A DNA stretch of 64,000 bases from Anolis sagrei (lineage: Eukaryota > Chordata > Lepidosauria > Squamata > Anolidae): assembly GCF_037176765.1 (NCBI RefSeq), contig NC_090025.1, positions 169,434,822 through 169,498,821 of the forward strand, in the 5' to 3' direction. This document shows, piece by piece, positions 22,762-33,475 of this stretch. Within the stretch, counting starts at the first letter, position 1. Every line of letters starts with the position of its first letter. The notes beneath the pieces were generated by a model. The model was given only the letters and a program-made list of their open reading frames with translations, was not told the DNA's origin and did not search any database. The position numbers and the translations under genes are program-made.

Positions 22762-22988
22762 GATGTAGTAGTCTGCGCGTTGGATTACGACTCTGGAGAC
22801 AAGGGTTCAAATCCCTGTTTAACCATAGAAACCCATTGGGTGACCTTGGGCAAAATATACTTTTAGCCTAGGAAGGCAAATCCCCTCTAAACAAATCTTG
22901 CCAAGAAGATTCCATGATAGGTTGTCCTTACGATTGCCATAAGTTGGAAACATCCGGAAGGCACACAAGATGACTGTTCAGTTGACAG
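22762..22988 (+). mobile_element. Sauria SINE
   Basis: tRNA-like head with B box 'gggttcaaatccctg', 'gggtgaccttgggca', and a BovB-type 3' tail 'cgattgccataagttggaaa ... gaaggcacacaagatg'. The shared tail is how BovB machinery mobilises these SINEs. Confidence 0.85.
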
Positions 22989-22999
22989 ATTAATATTTC

Positions 23000-23960
23000 C
23001 CTAGAATTAAACAATATGATGCAAATGTTGCACTGAGAATACTGCTACACATGAAAAATGATGAATAATAAGTGGGACTTTACAAATTATTTAATACAGA
23101 AGTTAAATTTACATTGCAAGCTTATTATTAAGGGCAAAGACACATTAATTTTGAATAGTGACATTTAGCTTATCTAGCGTTTTAAGGACTGCTTATTGTT
23201 TTAACTGCTTATTGTTTCTTTTTTCCCTATTGCTTCCTTTTTTTGGCCCCAGATGATGCCTGTGGTGAACTGTCTGTTAATGTCTCCTTCTGAATTTGCT
23301 CCTTGTGACAATAGTATCTCAGTTTGGTCCTTCCTAGATGCTCTTCACAGAAACATTATTTACAATGGTACTAATGAAGCGAACAGAAAAGCACAGTGTG
23401 AATTCAGCATATCAAACAAGATGAATCTCATCAAAGTTAGTCAAAATGTAGAGGCCCCTTAACATCACTCTATATTTTGGCCTGGTGCCCTTGGAAGCTG
23501 TGTATCTGAAGAACACATAGCCTTGGAGCAATTGCAGTATCTAGTTCCAACAAGATCTATTTTATTATTGAAATAGAAAATTATCCCTTTATATAATTAA
23601 TGATAGATCTTCCTGCAAATATGATGAAAATGTTGCAGCTGTTTTTTATCAGATGGGAAGTAATGATAGCATTATCAGGGTCCAGAAATGTTGATATATC
23701 CTGTGGTCCCAGAAAAGGAGATCTGTCATCTATCCCAAACAAATGTTTCATCTCAAATGAACATGTGTTTTCTGGCCTTGGGTATTATGTGATATCTTTG
23801 ATTCTAAATCCACAAACATAGGATAGGGGTCATGTTTTAATAGCCTAAAATACATTGGAATTCTCAGTGGGGCCAAAAGTCACTCAAGGTATTTATTTCC
23901 ATGTGGATAAGGCTTCAAATATGAAAATATGCAGATGACACAAAGTCTAAATATAATTAA
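23000..23960. other. TMEM263 intron 1, no feature recognised
   Basis: About 1 kb of unremarkable sequence. The small plus-strand frames at 23253 and 23600 (about 70 codons) show no motif or exon signals that I trust. Confidence 0.45.
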
Positions 23961-23965
23961 ATGCC

Positions 23966-24170
23966 ATACTGTTGGCCCTCGATTTCCACAAGTTTAACCA
24001 ACCATGGCACAACGTTTTTAATTCAGGAAAGCAAAGTTTAATTTTGCCATTTTATATAAGAGGTACCATTTTACTATACTGTTGCATGCTATACTTGAGC
24101 ATCCAAGGAATTTAATATCCACAAAGGTTCTGGAACCAAACCTCAGTAGATAGTAAGGGTCCATTGTGTC
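23966..24170. mobile_element. Tigger/mariner-like element
   Basis: Left 'actgttggccctcgatttcc' and right 'tagatagtaagggtccattg' are inverted ends. The interior 'attttgccattttatataag' also recurs at 35150 and, diverged, at 37220. Non-coding. A related half-element lies at about 24485-24585. Confidence 0.5.
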
Positions 24171-24295
24171 GATTTTCTAAATATTCTGCAACCTGATCGA
24201 ATGCCTGCAAACATGAGGCAGGGCTTGTAGAGCAAGCCTCTATTAAAAATAGTGTAGTAGCAGCAGCAGCAAGCCCAAGCCACCAGATATACCAC

Positions 24296-24440
24296 ATGTG
24301 ATGGAAGCTCCTTCTTTGGAGGCTTTTAAATAGGGGCTGGATGGCCATCTGTCAGGGGTACTTGGTGCTTTTCCTGCATGGCAGGAGGTTGGACTAGATG
24401 GCCCATCTAGTCTCTTCCAATTCCGTTATTCTATGATTCT
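24296..24440 (+). mobile_element. CR1 LINE 3' end
   Basis: 'gatggaagctccttctttgg aggcttttaaataggggctg' to 'cttccaattccgttattcta tgattc': the last ORF2 codons and 3' end of CR1. Confidence 0.85.
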
Positions 24441-24599
24441 TCAGGCTCACTCACCTCTTGGGAGCTCGCCATCACCTACACTGCTGCCCTATACCATTTT
24501 AATAGGACTTGAGCTTGCGTATTTATAGGCATCCACAGGGGGCCTGGAGTCAGTCTCCCATGGAAACCAAGGGCGCACTGTAATTAAATGAGAGCATCT

Positions 24600-25640
24600 A
24601 TTAATATAGAGAGGTGGAGATGATAGAACTTGACAATAACAATATCTCAATTTAACAAATAAATAAGTAGCACATGCCTAGTTGGGTTCATTATCTCTGA
24701 GAAATGCTACTGAGTCCATTCAAGATATATATCGTAGACTATGTGGAGTCTTGACAATGTGTTTCATAATGAGGTAATGGTTGATCTGCTGATGATAAGT
24801 GGATGACTCCTCTCATCTCTGTGCACCATTCAACGCGTTTATTAAAAAAAGTTAGCAAGCCATTTTTGCTGCATAATACAAACAACATGTATGCATACAT
24901 ATATTGTTATGCAGCTCCAACAACACTTGTTATTGTAAATATCAAATTGCAAACAGAAAATAAGGAAAGAAGCTTAAAATAATGAATACATAAAAATAGA
25001 ACACATTAAATCAGTTGTTACCAAACAAATTATACAATAAAACAGCTAAGGTTATTGCAGAAATTTTGCAATCATTCAAGTATCTATAATTGTGTATATG
25101 CACAAAGTGGAAGGCTGCAGCAAAAGCTTAAATATTGAGCATACCTAAGTTGCCTGACTAGTTTCCTACATGTAATATCCCTACACATAAACCTGCATGA
25201 AGCCAGCACATTTTCATATAAGTCTAGACAAACTGTTATTTTACTAGAGTAGTGTGCCGTATATTTGAAATTCTCATCATATCCCTATGTATATGTATGT
25301 ATCATCCATGACAGTGCAAAAGCAGATAGAATGGAATTTCTTTGACAATGATAACTTAAGTCACTCATTTCATTTAAAAGGTGTTTCCATTTTATCAATA
25401 CACTGTCTCTTCACAAACCATAATTGGGTCAAATCTGCTATTAACTCATTAAGAACCAAGAGGAAACTCAATATCTCTGTCTAAAATCTTCCCTCATCTT
25501 TAATATCCACAATATACGGAGATTACAAAAATCCTACAAAGTAGGTTTGAAAGGATTAGAAAACAAATGTGAGATTTTCAGAGCATTAAGAAAGTACCAT
25601 GTAAATCTCAAATATTATTACTATATTATGAATAAGCAAT
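24600..25640. other. TMEM263 intron 1, no feature recognised
   Basis: AT-rich intronic sequence without recognised repeats, apart from short A-runs. Confidence 0.45.
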
Positions 25641-25643
25641 GAC

Positions 25644-25905
25644 GGTTGAATCCGGGGAGTGGGGTGAGTTCCCGCTGTTAGCCCCAGTTTCTGTCAACCT
25701 AGCAGTTCAAAAACATGCAAATGTGAGTAGATCAGTAGGTACCGCTTCAGGGGGAAGATAATGGTGCTCCATGCAGTCATGCCTGCCACATGACCTTGGA
25801 GGTGTCTACAGACAACACCAGCTCTTTGGCTTAGAAATGGAGATGACTACCACACCTCAGAGTCAGACACAACTAGAGTAATTTCAAGGGAAAACCTTTA
25901 CTTTT
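25644..25905 (+). mobile_element. tRNA-derived SINE, type A, 5'-truncated
   Basis: Starts in the B box ('gacggttgaatccgggg') and runs to 'caagggaaaacctttact'. The tRNA head is missing. Confidence 0.85.
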
Positions 25906-25909
25906 TAAT

Positions 25910-27035
25910 GACTATTTTAAATAACCTGGCAGTTTTTAATGTCCTACATTAGCAGCAGAGTAGTTTTAATCATATGGATAGGTAAATTTAATAGAATGCC
26001 ATGCAATAATACAAACATTATACCTAAGAGTTCTCAAAATTTGTTAACCGTTCCACTGCAAAACACTACAGCATAGATGACAACATAGCTAGACCATATG
26101 CAACATGCAAATAAACATAAAGGCTCATTTCACAATTAGAAGTAAAATTCTACCAAAATCCTTCAAATGAGATTTCAAAACTATGTGACATTGTGTTTAT
26201 AATCTAGTAGTGCTAAATAGGGGAATGAGGCCAGGATATAGAATGAAGCACTATGCCCTTGAAATGATCTGTTTTGGTAGGAATGTGCTCTGGTTGAAGA
26301 CTGATGCACAAATTTCCAGTCCTCCTATCAGGCAAATTTTTGCCATAGAAGAATAAGAGTTGTTACTCTTCTTCAAAGCAGATAGACTTTCCCATTGGAA
26401 ATGTCTCTCTCTGGCTTCATCTTCCCTGTCCCAATTTACTCTTTTTCATATGCTGTAGAATTTACTAATATATACATATTTGAGATGGAGAAATACTTAC
26501 CAACTGTTACTTCATCCACAACTCCTACTGTAAATTTCTATATCAAACATAAGAAAGAAATGTTCTTGTTAGCATTATATACAAGTTTCTCAGAGTGACA
26601 GTGTAAAATATAACTCAGCTGCAGAACACAGTCATCTGAAAAAAAGTTATTTATGTGTTTTGCAAAGAATTTTAATTAATTAAATAGTTTAATTAATTAA
26701 TGTAAAGCTGTTGAACTATAAATTAAAATATTTTACAATAATAGCTTTCACAAATAGGTTCTTACACTCCACCTCTATAAACCAAGCCAGACTTAACTAA
26801 GGAGAGGTACTTGTAGTTCAGTCAATAGCACGTACCTACATCATGGGCTGAGAAAATCAAGAGAAAGTGGAAACTACTGCACAAGAACTGTAAAGCCAAA
26901 TGGCATGGGATGGTGGTGGCCCTCATTAGTGTTCAATAATGGAAATCTAGATAAGTCTACCTCCCACTGTGCTGACAGCAAGGAGGGGCAAGGCTGCCTT
27001 GCCAACATTTGAATCATCTTTTGAAAACAAGGCTT
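25910..27035. other. TMEM263 intron 1, AT-rich, no gene
   Basis: No repeat family recognised. It contains a perfect AT-only inverted repeat at 26672-26700 (13-bp arms around 'tag'). Confidence 0.45.
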
Positions 27036-27039
27036 TGAA

Positions 27040-27200
27040 TTATTTGTTGTCATTGTGTGCCTTCAAGTCATTTCCAATTTATGGTGATACTAAGGTAAGT
27101 GCATCATGGAGATTTCCCGGCATGACCTGTTCAAAGGAGTTTTGTCCGTCTCCCTCTGAGGCTGAGAGAGTGACTAGTCCAAGATCAAACAGTGAGCACT
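27040..27200 (-). mobile_element. Sauria SINE (3' part)
   Basis: 'ttgtgtgccttcaagtcatt tccaatttatggtgatacta' is the reverse complement of the Sauria/BovB 3' tail, followed by 'ctgaggctgagagagtgact' of the body. Confidence 0.75.
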
Positions 27201-27297
27201 AGTTTAACATCCCAAACAAACTGGCTTTCATCTGAAAAATAACTCTATATATTTGGTATTACTGTATAGAATAGCTAAGGGTTATCCTGTCCTTTAA

Positions 27298-27516
27298 GGC
27301 TGCATCTACACTGTAGAATTACTGCAGTCTGACATCACTTTAATTGCCATAGTTCAAAACTATGGAATTCTAGGAGTAGTAGTTGGGTAAAGCACCAGCA
27401 CTCTGGCAGAGGTGGCTAAAGACTTGTAACACTACAACTCCCATGATTCCATAGTACTCAGCTATAGCAATTAAAGTGGTGCCAAACTGATTTAATTCTA
27501 CAATGCAGAGGCACAC
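27298..27516. mobile_element. Foldback MITE, best-preserved copy
   Basis: Left arm 'gcatctacactgtagaatta ctgcagtctgacatcacttt aattgcc' pairs with right arm 'gcaattaaagtggtgccaaa ctgatttaattctacaatgc', with inner arms around 'ccatagttcaaaactatgga'. Partial copies occur at 1, 7641, 9243, 31665 and 36547. Confidence 0.7.
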
Positions 27517-27519
27517 TAA

Positions 27520-28255
27520 GTAAAGACATCTACCACAAACCTTATCCTCCGCATGCAGACAGACTTTTCAATAAGACATGTAATACTATCAAAGTATGGA
27601 GCAGATACTTTAGGAACAACAGTATACATCTATTTACTTTTATTCTGCATACAAACTCAGATGCAATGTTAACTTTTAGAATACAGCATTGTTAATCCAG
27701 ATAACCACTCTTTGAATACGGAGAATGGTGTAGGCCTCCACAAATGTCTATAAGCAGCACTTGGGGCATAACTGCTCCTCTTATATGAAGCTGTAAATAG
27801 GAATCCTGCAGATACAAAGAGAGAGTTGATCGGAGGAGTGACGTGGCAGCAGAGGCCGGGATGTAACCTGGAGCCATACTGCTGTTGACGTCCTGCCCTG
27901 CTTTCTTTTCCCCACCCCCTCAAGGGAGCTTCCACGTTGGACATAATGCTCCCTTTTTAAAGAGAACGTACTTCACATCTCCTACTAGAAACACACTGGC
28001 TACGCCTACCTTCAATCTTCTGCCTCCATTTGTGGGCTCTCATGCCATTTGTACACTCCAGAGTCATAGCTATCTAGCTGTTTTTATTCCAATGAGTGGT
28101 TTAAATGGGATACAAAGGCTTAGGGATTTTATTTACCTCTGTCATGCCTGCTTTGCACCATCGGAGCTGTGACAGTCCTGCAGAAATAGCCTGCCAAGGG
28201 AAGGGTGGCATATATTTCTCTGCTGGGGTGTCTAGATATAACAACAGAATTCTGG
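27520..28255. other. TMEM263 intron 1, no feature recognised
   Basis: Balanced-composition sequence. The open frames around 27669-28172 lack recognisable motifs. Confidence 0.4.
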
Positions 28256-28259
28256 GAAC

Positions 28260-31150
28260 TTCTGGTATATTGCATATAATCCTTTATACACTTGTACATA
28301 ACTCCTCATCCACTTGTATACAATCCCTCATCCACTGGCATATAATTCCTCACTCACATGGTGACAGATTTTGAGTCAATTTCAAGTTTACAAATGCCAT
28401 CCTAAGCAATCCTGCAGAGTGAGATTTATGCCTGAGAATTATATGAATAGAGTTGCTCCATAAATAACATTATAGGGAAGATGAACAACAGCTCCTCCTG
28501 AGCAACCCCTCACCCTTGCATATAACCCCTCATCACTGCATTTAAATATTTAGGGATGTTCCATAGATAATGTTATAGGGAAGGAGAGCAACAACTCCAT
28601 AAATAGGAAAAAAAAGAACAGCTTCTCCTAGGCAACCCTACTCTCACTTATTCCAATATAAACACTTTATTTATTCTCCACTTGTATACAACCTCTCATT
28701 CAAAATCAAAACCCCTCATCCACATGCTGACAGGTAGATTTTGAGTCAATTCCAAGTTTACGAATGTCATCCTAAGCAACCACTCATGCCGACTGGGATT
28801 TATGCCTGGGAATCACACTCATAGGATTGCTCTATAAATAATGTTATAGGAAAGATGAACAACAGCTCCTCATCCTTGCATATAACCCTCATCCATTTGC
28901 TTATAACGCCTTATCCACATGCTGACAGGTACATTTTGGATCACTTTCAAGTTTAAGAATGTCATCCTCATCCTGCTGAGTGGGATTTACTCTTGGGAAT
29001 TACATGCACAGGATTGCTACTCCATAAATAAGGGAAAAGAAGAGCTCCTCCTAGGCAACCCTACACTCACTTATTCCCATAGAATCCACCATCCACTTGT
29101 ATATAACCCCTCATCCTTGCATTTAATCCCTTGTTAACTTGGATGCAACCCTTCAGCCACTTGCATTCAATTATTGAGGACTGATCCACAAATAACATTA
29201 TGGGGAAGAAGAACAACAGCTCCTCCTAGGCAACTCTACACTCACTTACTCATCCACATAACCCCTCATCCATTTATATATAACCCCTCATCTTTGCATA
29301 TAACCATTTGCCTTCAATTATTTAGGGTTGATCCATAAATACTGTTATAGGGAAGAAGAACAGTTCCTGCTAAACAACCCTACATTTGCCTATTCCCATA
29401 TCCTTGCATATAACCCTTCATCCATTTGCCCTTAATAATTTTGGGTTGATCCATAAATAACATTACAGGAAAGAAGAACACTTCCTCCTAAGCAACCCTA
29501 CACTCACTTATTCCCATATAACCCCTCATCCATTTCTATAATCCTTCATCCATTTGCTCTTAATAATTTAGGGATGCTCCATAAATAATGTCACAGGGAA
29601 GAATAACACTCCTCCTAAGAACCCTACATTCACCTTTCCCCATATAACCTTTCATCCTTGCATATAACCCTTCATCCATCTGCTCTTAATAATTTAGGGT
29701 CAATCCATATATAACATTACAGGAAAGAAGAAGACCTCCTCCTAAGCAACCCTACACTCACCTATTCACATATCCCTGAATCTATTTCCCCTTAATAATT
29801 TAAGATTGCTCCATAAACAATGTTATAGGGAAGAACACATCCTCCTAAGCAACCCTACACTCATCTCTTCCCCTATAACCCCGCATCCTTGAATATAATC
29901 CATTACACTCATCTTTTCCCATATAACCCTTCATCCATTAGCCCTTAATAATTTAGGGTTAATCCATAAATAACATTATAGTAAACACCTCCTCCTAAGG
30001 AACCCTCCACTCACCTATTCCCATATAACCCCCATCCTCATCCTTGCATATAACCATTTAAGGTTGCTCCATAAATAACATTACAGAGAAAAAGACCTCC
30101 TCCTAAGCAACCCTACACTCATCTCATCCTTACATACAATCCTTCACCCATTTGCCCTTAATCATTTAGGGTTCCTCCATAAATAATATTATAGGGAACA
30201 CCTCCTCCTATGAAACCCAACACTCACCTCATCCTTGTATATAACCCTTCATCCATTTGCCCTTAATCATTTAGGTTTAACCCATAAATAACATTATAGG
30301 GTACACCTCCTCCTAAGCAACCCTACACTCACCTCATCCTTGTATATAACCCTTCATCCATTTGCCCTATATATTTTAGGGTTGATCCATATATAACATT
30401 ACAGGGAAGAAGAAGAAGACCTCCTCCTAAGGAACCTTACACTCGCCTCTTCCCATATAACCATAATCCTTGCATATAACCCTTCTTCATCCATTTGCCC
30501 TTAATAATTTAGAGTTGCTCCATAAACAACGTTATAGGGAAAAAGAAGACCTCCTTCTAAGGAACCCTACACTCACCTCTTCCCATATAACCCCTCATCC
30601 TTGCATTTAACCTTTCTTCATCAATTTGCCCTTAATAATTTAGGGTTAATCCATATATAATATGGATTAATCCTATGGATGGAGAAGAAGACCTCCTCCT
30701 AAAGAACCCTACACTCACCTCTCCCCATATAACTTCTCCTCCTTGCATATAACCCTTCTTCATCCATTTGCCCTTAATAATTTAGGGTTGCTCCATAAAC
30801 AACGTTATAGAGAAAAAGAAGACCTCCTCCTAAGGAACCCTACACTCACCTCTTCCCATATAACCATAATCCTTGCATATAACCCTTCTTCATCCATTTT
30901 CCCTTAATAATTTAGGGTTAATCCATGTATAACATTACAGGGAAGAAGAAGACCTCCTCCTAAGGAACCCTACACTCACCGTTTCCCATATAACTCTTCA
31001 TCTATTTGACTTTAAGGGCTGCTCCATAAACAATAGGAAAGAGGAAGAAGGAGGCCTCCTAGGCAACCCTATACACTCCCCTCTTCCCAGATAACCCTTC
31101 CTGCTTGCATCCATTTATTTGCCTTTAAGGGCTGCTCCATCAACGACGTT
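28260..31150. repeat. 2.9-kb AT-rich diverged tandem array
   Basis: The motifs 'cccttcatccatttgccctt aataatttagggtt', 'gctccataaataacattata ggg' and 'cctcctcctaagcaacccta cactcacc' recur in fixed order about twenty times. Spacing is roughly 105-150 bp in the right two thirds, and units are longer (with 'ttttgagtcaatttcaagtt') at the left. Units are diverged and vary in length, so it is older or less homogenised than the 132-bp array. It lies in TMEM263 intron 1, ending about 90 bp before the CpG island. Confidence 0.88.
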
Positions 31151-31239
31151 CCAGGGAGGAAGAAGAGCAGCATAAATAACAACCGAGAGACATTCAAGAC
31201 CTCATTCAAGGGAATTAGGGGGAAGGGGGGGGGGGGGAG

Positions 31240-31640
31240 AGACTTCCCTCCCTCCATCTCTGCCTTGTCCCTCTTTGGGCGACCTTGCGGGGCTCCCAAT
31301 GGAGAGGGGGAGACTAGGCCGCGCTTCGCCCTCACCTCTCTCTCCCACTCTCACTCTCTTCCTGCGTTGCGTTCCGCTCGGCGGCTCCAGTCCGTGCCTC
31401 TCTCTCTCTCTCTCTCGGTCTCGGTCCACGAAGCGGCCTCCTCCTCCCGCGGCTTGCTTGCCGACGTGGCGCCCGACGCACCTCGCCCTGCCCCCGCCCG
31501 CAAAGCCCGCCCACTTGCCTGCCTCAGGCCGCCCCCTCCCAACGCTGATGCTGATGCTGCTACTACTACGAGGGGCGCTCCTCCGCTGCAGGCCCCAACT
31601 GCCTCTGAATCCCTGCCAAGGAGCAGGAAAGGGGCCCAGC
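31240..31640 (-). promoter_or_regulatory. TMEM263: CpG island, likely TMEM263 promoter / first exon
   Basis: CpG-dense sequence in an otherwise AT-rich region, with GC boxes (ccccgcccgc near 31495, gcccgccc near 31506). On the minus strand a good donor 'gagag|gtgaggg' (GT at 31335-31334) could end a non-coding first exon starting around 31400-31500. It is the only CpG island between TMEM263 coding exon 1 and RIC8B and lies on the expected side. Frames of over 100 codons here are GC-rich chance frames. Confidence 0.65.
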
Positions 31641-31664
31641 GCGGGGGATCAGGGTGTTGGTTAA

Positions 31665-31762
31665 GGGTGCCTCTACACAGGAGAACTGAGGCAGTTTGAC
31701 ACCGCTTTAACCACCATGGCTCAATGCTCTGGAGTCCTAGGAGCTGCAGTTTGGTGAAGCAT
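31665..31762 (+). mobile_element. Foldback MITE arm
   Basis: 'gtgcctctacacaggagaac tgaggcagtttgacaccgct ttaacc' followed by 'ctggagtcctaggagctgca gtttggtg' is one arm of the MITE described at 27298. Confidence 0.6.
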
Positions 31763-33175
31763 AGAATCATAGAATCTGTACAAGGACCAAGTAGCAACAG
31801 TCAGAACTGACCACGGAACAACAGACTGGTTCAAGATTGGGAAAGGCGTACGGCAAGGCTGCATCCTCTCACCCAACCTTTTTAACTTGTATGCAGAACA
31901 CATCATGCAATGTGCGGGGCTGGATGAATGCAAAGCTGGGGTGAAAATTGCTGGAAGAAACATTAACAACCTCAGGTATGCAGATGACACCACTCTGATG
32001 GCCGAAAGCGAGGAGGAGCTGAGGAGCCTTCTAATCAAGGTGAAAGAAGAAAGCACCAAAGCTGGGTTGCAAAAAACCAAGATTATGGCAACAAGAATGA
32101 TTGACAACTGGGAAATAGAGGGAGAAAACGTGGAGGCCGTGACAGACTTTGTATTTCTAGGCACAAAGATTACTGCAGACGCAGACTGTGGCCAGGAAAT
32201 CAGAAGACGCTTACTTCTTGGGAGGAGAGCAATGCCCAGTCTCGATAAAATAGTAAAGAGTAGAGACATCAGACTGGCAACAAAGATCCATTGCCTAGTC
32301 AAAGCCATGGTATTCCCTGTAGTCACCTGCAGATGTGAGAGCTGGACCTTAGGGAAGGCTGAGCGAAGGAAGATAGATGCTTTTGAGCTGTGGGGCTGGA
32401 GGAAAGTTCTGAGAGTGCCTTGGACTGCGAGAAGATCCAACCAGTCCATCCTCCAGGAAATAAAGCCCGACTACTCATTGGAGAGAAGGATATTAGAGGC
32501 AAAGTTGAAGTACTTTGGCCACATCATGAGGAGACAGCAAAGCCTAGAGAAGACAATTATGCTGGGGAAAGTGGAAGGGAAAAGGAAGAGGGGCTGACCA
32601 AGGGCAAGATGGATGGATGGCATCCTTGAAGTGACTGGACTGACCTTGAAGGAGCTGGGGGTGGTGACGGCCGACAAGGATCTCTGGCGTGGGCTGGTCC
32701 ATGAGGTCACAAAGAGTCGGAGACGACTGAACGAATGAACAACAACAAAGAATCATAGAATCAAAGAGTTGGAAGAGACCTCATGGGCCATCCAGTCCAA
32801 CCCCCTGCCAAGAAGCAGGAATATTGGATTCAAATCACCCCTGACACATGGCCATCCAGCCTCTGTTTAAAAGCTGCCAAAGAAGGAGCCTCCACCACAC
32901 TCCGGGGCAGAGAGTTCCACTGCTGAACGGCTCTCACAGTCAGGAAGTTCTTCCTCATGTTCAGATGGAATCTCCTGTCTTGTAGTTTGAAGCCATTGTT
33001 CCGTGTCCTAGTCTCCAGGGAAGCAGAAAACAAGCTTGCTCCCTCCTCCCTGTGGCTTCCTCCCACATATTTATACATGGCTATCATATCTCCTCTCAGC
33101 CTTCTCTTCTTCAAGCTAAACATGCCCAGATCCTTAAGCCGCTCCTCATAGGACTTGTTCTCCAGACCCTTGATA
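31763..33175 (-). mobile_element. CR1 LINE 3' end, interrupted by BovB
   Basis: 31763-31775 and 32751-33175 together are a reverse-complement CR1 end. The minus-strand frame 33123-32830 encodes 'FSLKKRRLRGDMIAMYKYV', 'RKNFLTVRAVQQWNSLPR' and 'VVEAPSLAAFKQRLDGH', the conserved CR1 ORF2 C-terminus. The frame is intact over this part. Confidence 0.88.
31776..32750 (+). mobile_element. BovB (RTE-clade) LINE, 5'-truncated
   Basis: The frame opens at the 5' break with 'GKGVRQGCILSPNLFNLYAE' and the catalytic RT motif 'RYADDTTLMAESEEELRSLL', followed by 'EAVTDFVFLGTKITADADCG', 'FELWGWRKVLRVPWTARRSN' and 'SLEKTIMLGKVEGKRKRG'. These are signature BovB sequences. A TGA at 32595 cuts the frame about 45 codons before the family's usual end ('VTKSRRRLNE'); it looks like CpG decay of CGA. 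The 3' end 'gagtcggagacgactgaacg aatgaacaacaaca' is the BovB terminus. A duplication 'aatcatagaat' (31765-31775, 32751-32761) flanks it. BovB is the element known for horizontal transfer between squamates and ruminants. Confidence 0.93.
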
Positions 33176-33283
33176 TTTTAGTACATTTCAGTCTTGTGCC
33201 CTCCATTCATGCCTCTTCAAATTCTGCAGCACTGCTGGTCACAGCACCAGGACTCCTTAGCAGAGTAGGCTGAAGATGCTACA

Positions 33284-33475
33284 AGAGGCCTGAGCCAACT
33301 TGGGCCCTCCCTCCAGGTATTTTGGACTCCAACTCCCAGCATTCCTAACAGCCTAAGGCCCCTTCCATTTCCCCCTCAGCAAATTAAGGGGCCAGAGGCT
33401 GTTAGGAATGGTGGGAGTTGAAGTCCAAAACACCTGGAGGCAAGGCCCAAGCTGGCCAAGGCCTGTGATACACAA
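33284..33475. mobile_element. hAT-MITE at the head of the 132-bp array
   Basis: Left arm 'caacttgggccctccctcca ggtattttggactccaactc' (from 33297) and right arm from 33399, 'gctgttaggaatggtgggag', are inverted copies as in the MITE at 7885. The right arm is the first unit of the following array. Confidence 0.7.

Noticed and set aside
26672-26700. Perfect AT-only inverted repeat
   Set aside because: TTAA-type low complexity makes such palindromes common by chance in AT-rich introns.
31265-31797. Open frames of over 120 codons on both strands
   Set aside because: CpG-island composition removes stop codons; there are no domains, and all frames are equally open.
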